From Polaribacter sp. BAL334 (GTDB lineage: Bacteria; Bacteroidota; Bacteroidia; Flavobacteriales; Flavobacteriaceae): a stretch of DNA of 44,372 nucleotides. The DNA lies in assembly GCF_015767435.1 (NCBI RefSeq), contig NZ_JADWOV010000324.1, forward strand, positions 1-44,372, written 5' to 3'. Made by a program: the position numbers and the translations under genes. The notes under the pieces are model-generated. The model was not told where the DNA came from. It worked only from the letters and a program-made list of their open reading frames with translations, and ran no database searches. Each line of letters opens with the position of its first letter. Position 1 is the first letter of the stretch. Shown here piece after piece: positions 18,801 through 24,551 of this stretch.

Positions 18801-19319
18801 TAAATTTTTAGTGTAAATCTGTTTTAATAACCACCAAACAGATTCCATATATTTAGGTTCGTAAGTGATGTATGGATCTTCCATATCAACCCAATACCCC
18901 ATTTTTTGCGTTAAATCGTTCCAAATATCTGTGTAACGCATCACCGCTTTTCGGCAAGCTGCATTGTAATCTTCTACCGAAATTTTTTTGCCAATATCTT
19001 CTTTGGTAATCCCTAATTCTTTCTCAACACCTAATTCTATTGGCAATCCATGCGTATCCCATCCAGCTTTTCTTTTTACTTGAAAACCTTTCATGGTTTT
19101 ATATCGAGGAAAAATATCTTTGATAGCTCTTGCTAAAACGTGATGAACTCCAGGCAAACCGTTGGCAGATGGAGGTCCTTCAAAAAAAACAAATGGCGTT
19201 GCATTTTCTCTGGAAGTAACACTTTTATAAAAAATGTTATTTTCTTCCCAATACTGTAAAATTTCTTCCGCTATTTTTGGTAAGTCAAGTGCTTTATATT
19301 CAGGAAATTTCGCTTTCAT
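15864..19319 (-). CDS. ileS: Isoleucyl-tRNA synthetase, with in-frame repeat insertion
   Basis: This class I synthetase charges tRNA-Ile. The 1151-residue protein has the HIGH-equivalent GLPGVHH (about 54-60), an editing (CP1) domain, the conserved AWTTTPWTLPSNTA editing motif, WFDSGAMPYAQWHYP, and KMSKR (699-703). Anticodon-binding and C-terminal domains follow. No zinc-finger cysteine cluster is seen at the C-terminus. Residues about 213-245 are atypical: Gly/Pro/Leu/Asn-rich, encoded by three hairpins at 18589-18678 and lying between DTTVVAQF and the AYFLAWTTTPW motif. That stretch looks like an inserted repeat that keeps the frame. The gene heads the ileS-dksA operon. Confidence 0.96.
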   Translation of the reverse strand: MKAKFPEYKALDLPKIAEEILQYWEENNIFYKSVTSRENATPFVFFEGPPSANGLPGVHHVLARAIKDIFPRYKTMKGFQVKRKAGWDTHGLPIELGVEKELGITKEDIGKKISVEDYNAACRKAVMRYTDIWNDLTQKMGYWVDMEDPYITYEPKYMESVWWLLKQIYTKNLLYKGYTIQPYSPKAGTGLSSHELNQPGTYQDVTDTTVVAQFPLSPKGGNRNAFLNAFKLDNESEVLPLGKDLGWAYFLAWTTTPWTLPSNTALTVGPKIDYVLVDTFNQYTFERTKVVLAKNLVSKQFAGKFKEVEHQSELEAFKESDKLIPFKIMATCVGKDLVGIKYEQLMDYVLPNDHPENAFRVISGDFVTTEDGTGIVHTAPTFGADDAFVAKQAIPEIPPMLVKDEHSNLVPLVDLQGKFRPEVTDFAGKYVKNEYYPDGEAPEKSVDVEIAIKLKFENKAFKVEKYKHSYPNCWRTDKPILYYPLDSWFIKATQVKERMHELNKTINWKPESTGTGRFGNWLANANDWNLSRSRYWGIPLPIWRTEDGKEEICIGSVEELKNEMAKAVNAGLLTKDIFEEFEIGNNSEENYAKIDLHKNIVDEIILVSASGKSMKRESDLIDVWFDSGAMPYAQWHYPFENKDFIDKNEAFPADFIAEGVDQTRGWFYTLHAIATMVFDSVAYKNVVSNGLVLDKNGQKMSKRLGNAVDPFTTLSTFGADATRWYMIANANPWDNLKFDLEGIEEVKRKFFGTLYNTYSFFSLYTNIDGFSYKEVDVPLNERPELDRWILSELHTLIQNVDQFYAEYEPTKAARAISDFTQEYLSNWYVRLSRRRFWKGDYETDKISAYQTLYTCMMTIAKLGAPIAPFFMDKLYQDLNSVTQKEAFESIHLAHFPTFDAAFVDKNLEQKMESAQKISSLVLSLRAKEKIKVRQPLQKIMIPVDSFQQKEAILAVSNLIKHEVNIKEIELLEDASDILIKQIKPNFKTLGPKFGKDMRLIANEIQNFSKEDINKIEKSGNISIDIQGKNINLGLEDVEITSKDIEGWLVANEGSYTVALDVTITEDLRKEGIARELVNRIQNARKDSGLEVTDKIKLTVLNFENLQEAISENKTYIMSETLTQELVFVDELTLGTPIEFDSIVSKIVIEKM
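18589..18678. repeat. Palindromic repeat insertion inside ileS
   Basis: Three inverted repeats lie in 90 bp: the perfect palindrome TCCTTCCCTAAGGGAAGGA (18589-18607), AATGC/GCATT (18631-18635 and 18646-18650), and CCCCCTTT-GGGGG-AAAGGGGG (18658-18678). The G and C runs contrast with the A+T-rich surroundings. The stretch is translated in frame within the editing domain of IleS. Confidence 0.7.
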
Positions 19320-19395
19320 TTTGTCTCTTTTCTTATAAGGTTGCGAAATTAAGGAATTTCTGTAAAATGAAAGGCTTTAAGTGTAAAAAATAGGC

Positions 19396-19540
19396 AGACA
19401 CAAATTTCACGAAATTTCACGTATTCATCTCGTTATGATTTGATTAAAATTTTTGAGAAATTATAACTGTTTTATTAGAGATTGAAAATAATCCGTTTTG
19501 TCGGATTTTAGATTTGTGCAAATTTGTGAAATTGGTGTCT
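19396..19540. repeat. Intergenic inverted-repeat element, copy 2
   Basis: Outer arms AGACACAAATTTCAC (19396-19410) and GTGAAATTGGTGTCT (19526-19540) are inverted complements with one mismatch, about 115 bp apart. A further inner hairpin AATCCG/CGGATT sits near 19490-19507. It fills most of the 229-bp gap between ileS and the DnaJ gene, where no coding sequence is seen. The arms match those at 9957-10000. Confidence 0.7.
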
Positions 19541-19548
19541 TAAAAAAA

Positions 19549-20298
19549 TTAAAACCCTCTTTCTTTCTTAATTTTTTCATAGGCAGCCTGAATACTTTGG
19601 AATTTTTCTTGTGCGCCTTTTAAATGTTCTTCGCCCAAATCTTGCAATTTATCAGGATGATGTTTTTTTGCCAAAGTTCTGTACGCTTTTTTCACTTCCT
19701 CATCAGAAGCTGTTTTTTCGATTTCCAAAATTTTATAAGAATTTTCTGATGCATCATAAAACATGGCTTTTATAGATTCAAAATCATGTTGATTGATGTA
19801 TAAATAACCTGCAATTTTTCTGATTTCATCAATTTCTTTTTCGATAACAAATTCGTCAGCTTTGGCAATTCCGAACAAAAAATGAATCAGTTGCAAACGT
19901 GAAGCATGAGGCATGTGTTCGCGAATTTGGAAACAAACTTGTCGTGCAGAAATTTCTTTTTTGATGACTCCTTTAAACAATTTAAATGCATTATTAGCGC
20001 GTTGTTCACCATACATCGCATAAAATTGACTTCTTACAAAATTCAATTCACGCTGATCAATTTTCCCATCAGATTTGATGACAATGGATGCCAAAACTAG
20101 CAAACTGATTTCAAAATCGCCAGATTGTGTATTTATTTGTTGCGATGAATTTTGTTGATATTCTCTTTGTTCGGTAATAATATCATCGGAAGTTATTCCA
20201 TCAACAAAACTTCCAATGGCAAAACCAATTGCAGCTCCAATTGGACCTCCTAACGTAAATCCCAAACCTGCTCCTAACCATTTTGTAAAATTTCCCAT
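19549..20298 (-). CDS. TerB-like plus C-terminal J-domain protein (DjlA-like)
   Basis: The start is taken at the ATG at 20298 (MGNFTKWLGAGLGF), giving 249 residues. An upstream in-frame ATG would overlap the divergent bacilliredoxin promoter. Residues ~5-35 are a glycine-rich hydrophobic segment (GAGLGFTLGGPIGAAIGFAIGSF), probably membrane-associated. The middle (about 65-170) is a TerB-like helical domain, and the end is a J-domain (YKILEIEKTASDEEVKKAYR, then HHPDKL). The HPD tripeptide is intact, so stimulation of a DnaK-type ATPase is expected. The order differs from E. coli DjlA only in the glycine-rich N-terminus. Specific clients are unknown. Confidence 0.85.
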   Translation of the reverse strand: MGNFTKWLGAGLGFTLGGPIGAAIGFAIGSFVDGITSDDIITEQREYQQNSSQQINTQSGDFEISLLVLASIVIKSDGKIDQRELNFVRSQFYAMYGEQRANNAFKLFKGVIKKEISARQVCFQIREHMPHASRLQLIHFLFGIAKADEFVIEKEIDEIRKIAGYLYINQHDFESIKAMFYDASENSYKILEIEKTASDEEVKKAYRTLAKKHHPDKLQDLGEEHLKGAQEKFQSIQAAYEKIKKERGF

Positions 20299-20398
20299 AC
20301 TTTTTTTACCTATTTTAAAGACCTCAAAGAAAGTAAAAAAATGAAGCATAACATCAATTTTTTTGATGTATCTATCAAAAAATCTATTCAAAATGAAC

Positions 20399-20430
20399 TT
20401 GAATGCTTTTATTTTTATAAGTATATTTGC
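20399..20430 (+). promoter_or_regulatory. Promoter of the bacilliredoxin gene
   Basis: TTG (20399-20401), a 20-nt spacer and TATATTTGC (20422-20430) match the full Bacteroidota consensus. Transcription would begin shortly before the ATG at 20452, which rules out the longer frame from 20341. Confidence 0.75.
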
Positions 20431-20451
20431 AATTCAAAAAATGAAGAAATT

Positions 20452-20862
20452 ATGTATCCAGAAGAATTAGTAAAACCAATGCGTGATGAGTTAATCAACG
20501 CTGGTTTTGAAGCATTATATACAGCAGCAGACGTTGAAAACGCAATAGCAAAAAAAGGAACAACTTTGGTTATGGTGAATTCAGTGTGTGGTTGTGCAGC
20601 AGGAACAGCAAGACCAGGAGCGATTGCTTCTTTGAGAGCTGATAAAACTCCTGACAATTTAACGACTGTTTTTGCAGGTGTAGAAAAAGAATCTACGCAA
20701 AAAGCAAGAGAATTCATGGTACCATTTCCTCCATCTTCTCCAGCAATTGCGCTATTTAAAGATGGAAATTTGGTGCACATGTTAGAGCGTCATCATATTG
20801 AAGGAAGATCTGCACAAATGATTGCTCAAAATTTAGCAGCTGCTTACGAAGAGCATTGTTAA
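20452..20862 (+). CDS. BrxA/BrxB-family bacilliredoxin
   Basis: The ATG at 20452 gives a 136-residue protein starting MYPEELVKPM, the usual N-terminus of the YphP/YqiW family. The redox-active CGC motif is Cys46-Gly47-Cys48 in NSVCGCAAGTARPG. In Firmicutes these thioredoxin-fold proteins remove bacillithiol from mixed disulfides on proteins after oxidant stress. Bacteroidota homologues are widespread; whether this organism makes bacillithiol is not shown here. The gene is monocistronic: it has a strong promoter, and a perfect hairpin terminator follows 38 bp after the stop. Confidence 0.92.
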   Translation: MYPEELVKPMRDELINAGFEALYTAADVENAIAKKGTTLVMVNSVCGCAAGTARPGAIASLRADKTPDNLTTVFAGVEKESTQKAREFMVPFPPSSPAIALFKDGNLVHMLERHHIEGRSAQMIAQNLAAAYEEHC

Positions 20863-20900
20863 TTTTTAAGAAATAAGATTTTAGAATCAAGAAACAAGAT

Positions 20901-20930
20901 AAAAATCCACGAAAAATTCGTGGATTTTTA
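20901..20930 (+). terminator. Terminator after the bacilliredoxin gene
   Basis: Arms AAAAATCCACGAA (20901-20913) and TTCGTGGATTTTT (20917-20929) are a perfect 13-bp inverted repeat with a 3-nt loop. The right arm ends in T residues. Confidence 0.85.
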
Positions 20931-20957
20931 TATTTTACATCATCAGAAAATCTAAAA

Positions 20958-21617
20958 ATGAAACCAGAAAAAATCATAGAGAATACTATCAAATTTGTAA
21001 AAAATGAACTAAAAAATGCTGAAGGTGGTCATGATTGGTTTCATATTGAACGCGTTTTTAAGAATGCCATTTTAATTTCAAAAGAAGAATCTGTGGATGT
21101 TTTTGTGGTTTCATTAGCAGCATTATTGCATGATATTGCAGACCCAAAATTTCACAATGGTGATGAAACTATAGGTCCTAAAAAAGCAGCAAAGTTTCTT
21201 GAAAATCAAAAAGTTGATTTAAAAACTAGTGAACATGTTGTAAGTATTATCAAACATGTTTCTTTTAAAAATTCTTTAGATAAAAAAGCGCCAAAATTTA
21301 GCTCAAAAGAATTGGAAGTTGTGCAAGATGCTGATCGATTGGATGCCATTGGTGCTATCGGAATTGCACGTTGTTTTCATTATGGAGGTTTTAAAAATAG
21401 GCAAATTTATAATCCTGAGATTATTCCAAATTTGAACTTATCAAAAGAAGCCTATAAAAATTCGGATGCACCAACAATCAATCATTTTTATGAAAAATTA
21501 TTGCTTTTGAAAGACAAAATGAATACCAAAACTGGTAAAAAAATAGCATCAGAAAGACATCGTTATATGGAATTGTTTTTAGAGCAATTTTATAACGAAT
21601 GGAATGGAAAGTTGTAA
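20958..21617 (+). CDS. HD-domain metal-dependent phosphohydrolase
   Basis: The 219-residue protein carries the HD signature: GGHDWFHIERV (His25/His29), ALLHDIADPKF (His58-Asp59) and QDADRLDAIGA (Asp124/Asp126). These bind the catalytic metal in HD phosphohydrolases. It resembles the YedJ-type soluble HD proteins, whose substrates are not well defined; nucleotides or phosphorylated metabolites are possible. No membrane segment or fused domain is present. It lies after the bacilliredoxin terminator and has no tightly linked partner, so context gives no help with the substrate. Confidence 0.88.
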   Translation: MKPEKIIENTIKFVKNELKNAEGGHDWFHIERVFKNAILISKEESVDVFVVSLAALLHDIADPKFHNGDETIGPKKAAKFLENQKVDLKTSEHVVSIIKHVSFKNSLDKKAPKFSSKELEVVQDADRLDAIGAIGIARCFHYGGFKNRQIYNPEIIPNLNLSKEAYKNSDAPTINHFYEKLLLLKDKMNTKTGKKIASERHRYMELFLEQFYNEWNGKL

Positions 21618-21620
21618 TAG

Positions 21621-21794
21621 TTAACTTGCTTTTGCAACTTCTAAAGCTGTTATTTTATACTCTAAAATTGCCAATTCTTGTCCATTTTCTATAATTTCAT
21701 CCACTGTCAAATTGTTACTTGTGTTGATGTGATCGAGTATTTTTTTGCTTTTAAACGTATAATACTCAATGGCTTTGTCGATTTTGGTTGCCAT
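21621..21794 (-). CDS. Small 57-residue protein downstream of the AraC regulator
   Basis: An uninterrupted frame from ATG (21794) to TAA (21621) encodes 57 residues, beginning MATKIDKAIEYYTFKSKK and continuing IENGQELAILEYKITALEV. It starts 7 bp after the stop of the AraC gene on the same strand, so the two are likely co-transcribed. The composition is that of a soluble, helical, Lys/Glu-rich protein with no signal or membrane segment. No family is recognised. It accounts for nearly the whole gap between the HD gene and the AraC gene. Evidence is spacing, start codon and balanced composition only. Confidence 0.6.
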   Translation of the reverse strand: MATKIDKAIEYYTFKSKKILDHINTSNNLTVDEIIENGQELAILEYKITALEVAKAS

Positions 21795-21801
21795 AATTTG
21801 C

Positions 21802-22674
21802 TTATTGAATTAAGTTTTTCATTTCGCTTCGATATTTTGAAGCGCTTTTTCCAGTAATAGCATTGAATAATTTGTTGAAATGTGAAAAATTATTAAATCC
21901 ACATTCAAAACAAATATCAGAAATACTCATTGTGCTTTCCGCCAATAATTTTGTGGCATGCACCACTCTGTATTCATTGACCAATTGCGTAAACGTTTTT
22001 CCTGTTGATTTTTTAAAATACCTACAAAAAGCAGGTACTGTCATGCTTACAAGTTCCGCAATTTCATCTAAACTGATGTGTTCTTGGAAATGTTCATTGA
22101 TATGTTTGTAAATAATTTCGATTTTATTGCTGTCTTGAGGAATGGTTTCAAAAGCAAAACCATTGGCATTCAACAACGTATAATCATCAGTGTTCGCTAA
22201 ATCTTTTAAAATATTTAAAAAAGCTATGATTCTTTCAGCTCCATCAATTTCAACCAATTGTTCAATTTTTGCGCCAATTCGTTGTTTGATATCAATATTA
22301 AAACGAACTCCTTTTTTTGCTCTTTCAAAAAGTGCCTCAATAGGCAACATTTCTGGAATTTTAAAAAAATGTTCTCCTAAAAAATCGGGTTTGAACTGAA
22401 TTAATGTTTCAGAACCATTAGTTGTCAATCTATCAATATAACCAACATGAGGAAGATTTGAACCAATTAAAACCAATTGACTATTGTTAAAATAACTAAT
22501 ATGATTGCCAATATGTCTTTTTCCACGACCTTTATTTACATACACCAATTCAATTTCAGGATGAAAATGCCAAAAAGGAGTATTGGTTTTTAAAAACTCA
22601 ACATGTTTCTTCACCAATAAAGAACTACCAAAATTGGGCGTAATCTTTTCTAATGTTGGTTTGATTTGTTTCAT
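21802..22674 (-). CDS. AraC-family transcriptional regulator with cupin sensor domain
   Basis: The 290-residue protein has an N-terminal cupin-like sensor domain (about 25-110; FWHFHPEIELVYVNKGRG, then NLPHVGY). The C-terminal ~100 residues hold two helix-turn-helix motifs of the AraC type (SLDEIAELVSMTVPAFCRYF and SISDICFECGFNNFSHFNKLF), with the KSTGKTFTQLVNEYR linker. Such proteins bind small molecules, often sugars, and activate transcription. It is divergent from the 40-residue membrane peptide and secreted protein genes, with about 270 bp of control region between that contains inverted repeats. Those genes are the most likely targets. The 57-residue ORF follows. Confidence 0.93.
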   Translation of the reverse strand: MKQIKPTLEKITPNFGSSLLVKKHVEFLKTNTPFWHFHPEIELVYVNKGRGKRHIGNHISYFNNSQLVLIGSNLPHVGYIDRLTTNGSETLIQFKPDFLGEHFFKIPEMLPIEALFERAKKGVRFNIDIKQRIGAKIEQLVEIDGAERIIAFLNILKDLANTDDYTLLNANGFAFETIPQDSNKIEIIYKHINEHFQEHISLDEIAELVSMTVPAFCRYFKKSTGKTFTQLVNEYRVVHATKLLAESTMSISDICFECGFNNFSHFNKLFNAITGKSASKYRSEMKNLIQ

Positions 22675-22795
22675 TTGTTGATCTTAAAGGTATTTTGTCT
22701 ATCATTTGCAATTCACCTATGATTTTTTCGTATTTGACATCAGTTTCAGTGCATGCTCTTTTCTAATTAAGTACAAAATTACGATAGAAAGATAG

Positions 22796-22880
22796 GATAA
22801 TCTATATAGAATTATCTTTTATGTGTTCTATTTTAACTTTAATCCATTTTAACAAAACATTTAGAGTTAAAATAGGACAT
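22796..22880. promoter_or_regulatory. Inverted repeats in the divergent control region (operator candidates)
   Basis: GATAATCTATATAG...ATTATC (about 22796-22816) is a near-palindrome. CTATTTTAACT (22828-22838) and AGTTAAAATAG (22865-22875) are perfect 11-bp inverted arms 26 bp apart, with partial pairing extending outwards. They lie between the AraC start and the -33/-7 promoter of the small membrane peptide. Binding by the AraC protein is inferred. No other feature was seen in 22675-22795. Confidence 0.5.
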
Positions 22881-22896
22881 AAATATACCAATTTTG

Positions 22897-22931
22897 TTGT
22901 AATATAAACTATAGTTGCACCATAACTTTGC
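22897..22931 (+). promoter_or_regulatory. Promoter of the small membrane peptide gene
   Basis: TTG (22897-22899), a 23-nt spacer and TAACTTTGC (22923-22931) fit the Bacteroidota consensus. The ATG follows at 22945. Confidence 0.6.
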
Positions 22932-22944
22932 ACAAAAATAATAC

Positions 22945-23067
22945 ATGGTAAACAGTAATAGTATTTTATTTATTTCAGTAATCGCCATTTTTATTACAAT
23001 GTACATTTTCCAAATTGTGGTATTAGGCATTATATTGAAGAAAAACGGAGGAAAAACAATACAGTAA
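22945..23067 (+). CDS. 40-residue single-pass membrane peptide
   Basis: ATG at 22945 to TAA at 23065-23067 encodes 40 residues: a short polar start (MVNSNS), one hydrophobic span of about 26 residues (ILFISVIAIFITMYIFQIVVLGIIL) broken only by polar Thr/Gln, and a basic tail (KKNGGKTIQ). This predicts a single membrane helix with the tail in the cytoplasm. It sits 14 nt after a consensus -7 element and ends 19 nt before the secreted-protein gene, so the two probably share a transcript. No family is recognised. Position, promoter and composition support a real gene. Confidence 0.6.
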   Translation: MVNSNSILFISVIAIFITMYIFQIVVLGIILKKNGGKTIQ

Positions 23068-23086
23068 ACCCCAAAAAAGTAAAAAA

Positions 23087-23662
23087 ATGAAAAAACAAAT
23101 TATAACAATAGCATTATTAATCAGTTCATTAGTAAGCTTTTCAAACACAGAAATTAAAAATAATTTCACAGACAAAACAAAAAAAGTAACAGTAGAATTC
23201 AAAAATGTAAAAAAAGGACATTCTTTAACCATTAAAGATAAAAACGGATCAGAATTGTATTCAGAAACGATATCAGAAAATGGAAATTTGTCTAAAATTT
23301 TAGATGTAACTTCTTTAGATGAAGGAAATTATGTAATTGAGATGGACAAAGATTATGAAATTGTCATCAAAAGATTTCAAGTTTCTCCAAATCAAGTGAT
23401 TTTATTATCAGATGAAGAAAAAATAATTTTTAAACCTGTCATCAGAAATCAAGAAAACATTGTAATGGTTTCAAAGATTGAATTTGATGCTGAACCTACT
23501 CAAATCGCTATTTATTTTGAAAATGAGGTGATTTTTTCAGAAACAGTAAAAGCTGAAACAATATTAAACAGAGTTTATAAATTAGATTCGGAAAAGAAAG
23601 GTGCTTATACAGTAGTGGTTTATAATCAGGATAGAAAATACAGGAATTCCTTTAAAATATAA
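23087..23662 (+). CDS. Secreted protein of unknown function
   Basis: The 191-residue protein has a clear signal peptide (about 1-19, IITIALLISSLVSFSNT). The mature part is beta-rich and Lys/Glu-rich (VTVEFKNVKKGHSLTIKDKNG, then IEMDKDYEIVIKRF), reminiscent of an immunoglobulin-like or DUF3244-type fold. It has no T9SS sorting domain and no lipobox, so it is probably periplasmic. It follows the 40-residue membrane peptide and ends before a strong terminator; the divergent AraC regulator is a likely controller. Function is unknown. Confidence 0.7.
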   Translation: MKKQIITIALLISSLVSFSNTEIKNNFTDKTKKVTVEFKNVKKGHSLTIKDKNGSELYSETISENGNLSKILDVTSLDEGNYVIEMDKDYEIVIKRFQVSPNQVILLSDEEKIIFKPVIRNQENIVMVSKIEFDAEPTQIAIYFENEVIFSETVKAETILNRVYKLDSEKKGAYTVVVYNQDRKYRNSFKI

Positions 23663-23706
23663 AGATTTCATAGATTAGATTAGTTAAGTAGATTGTAGAT
23701 TTGATT

Positions 23707-23734
23707 AAAGCGGGTGTGATTAGCCCGCTTTTTT
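23707..23734 (+). terminator. Terminator after the secreted-protein gene
   Basis: AAAGCGGG (23707-23714) pairs with CCCGCTTT (23724-23731) across a 9-nt loop and is followed by T residues to 23734. Confidence 0.85.
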
Positions 23735-23748
23735 CTTTGCCTACATTG

Positions 23749-24531
23749 CTAAAATCCTGGAAAATTTGGTTTTCTTTTTTCTAAAAATGCTGTAGTTCCT
23801 TCTATAAAATCAGGAGTCCCAAAACAGTTTCCAAATGCTTCAATTTCAACTTCAAAACCATTTTTTGCTGTGTCAAAATTGGCATTAATTGCTTTGATGG
23901 CTTCAGCAATTGCAACTGGCGAATTTCTCATGATTTTTTCAGCAATTTTTTTAGTAAAGCCCATTAATTCCTCTTGAGTTGTCACATGATTTACCAATCC
24001 TACATCTTTAGCTTCATTTGCAGAAATCATTCCTGCAGTCATAATTAGTTCCATCGCTTTTCCTTTTCCAACCAATTGTGGCAAACGTTGTGTGCCTCCA
24101 TAACCAGGAATTACGCCCAAAGAAACTTCAGGTAAACCCATTTTTGCATTGTCTGAAGCAATTCTGAAATGACATGACATTGCCAATTCTAAACCACCAC
24201 CCAAAGCAAAACCATTGATGGCAGCAATAACTGGTTTTTTGAGGTTTTCAATAAAGTTAAATAACATTTCTTGTCCTTTTCTAGCTAAATCTTTTCCTTC
24301 CGAAGTTGAAAAATTGGCAAATTCTGAGATATCTGCACCAGCAACAAACGCTTTTTCTCCACTTCCAATGATGATCATTACTTGTATACTAGCATCAGAT
24401 TCAAGTGATTTTAAGGCTGTGTGCAATTCAAAAATAGTGGTTTTGTTTAAGGCATTTAATTTTTGAGGTCTATTGATGGTAATTGTTGCAATTCCCTCAT
24501 TTTTATCAATTAAAATCGTTTCAAAATTCAT
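23749..24531 (-). CDS. Enoyl-CoA hydratase/isomerase (crotonase family)
   Basis: The ATG at 24531 gives 260 residues; the frame extends 9 nt further to a TTG, which is unlikely. Crotonase motifs are clear: the oxyanion-hole segments AFVAGADISEF and AINGFALGGGLELAM, and the catalytic region GLPEVSLGVIPGYGGTQRLP with the second catalytic Glu. The second Glu and GGTQRL favour a true hydratase (2-enoyl-CoA to 3-hydroxyacyl-CoA). Likely roles are beta-oxidation or branched-chain/butanoate metabolism; the exact substrate cannot be read. It lies 20 bp after the histidine kinase on the same strand, so they may be co-transcribed. Confidence 0.92.
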   Translation of the reverse strand: MNFETILIDKNEGIATITINRPQKLNALNKTTIFELHTALKSLESDASIQVMIIIGSGEKAFVAGADISEFANFSTSEGKDLARKGQEMLFNFIENLKKPVIAAINGFALGGGLELAMSCHFRIASDNAKMGLPEVSLGVIPGYGGTQRLPQLVGKGKAMELIMTAGMISANEAKDVGLVNHVTTQEELMGFTKKIAEKIMRNSPVAIAEAIKAINANFDTAKNGFEVEIEAFGNCFGTPDFIEGTTAFLEKRKPNFPGF

Positions 24532-24551
24532 TATTTTCAATTTAAAATTAG

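Noticed and set aside
19490..19507. AATCCG/CGGATT hairpin as a terminator for the DnaJ gene
   Set aside because: Six-pair stem without an adjacent T run on the minus strand; better seen as part of the repeat element.
20341..20451. 37-residue N-terminal extension of the bacilliredoxin
   Set aside because: The extension spans the consensus promoter (20399-20430), and family members start at MYPEELV.
20415..20780. 121-residue frame opposite the bacilliredoxin
   Set aside because: Antisense to a well-supported gene and its promoter; no independent evidence of expression.
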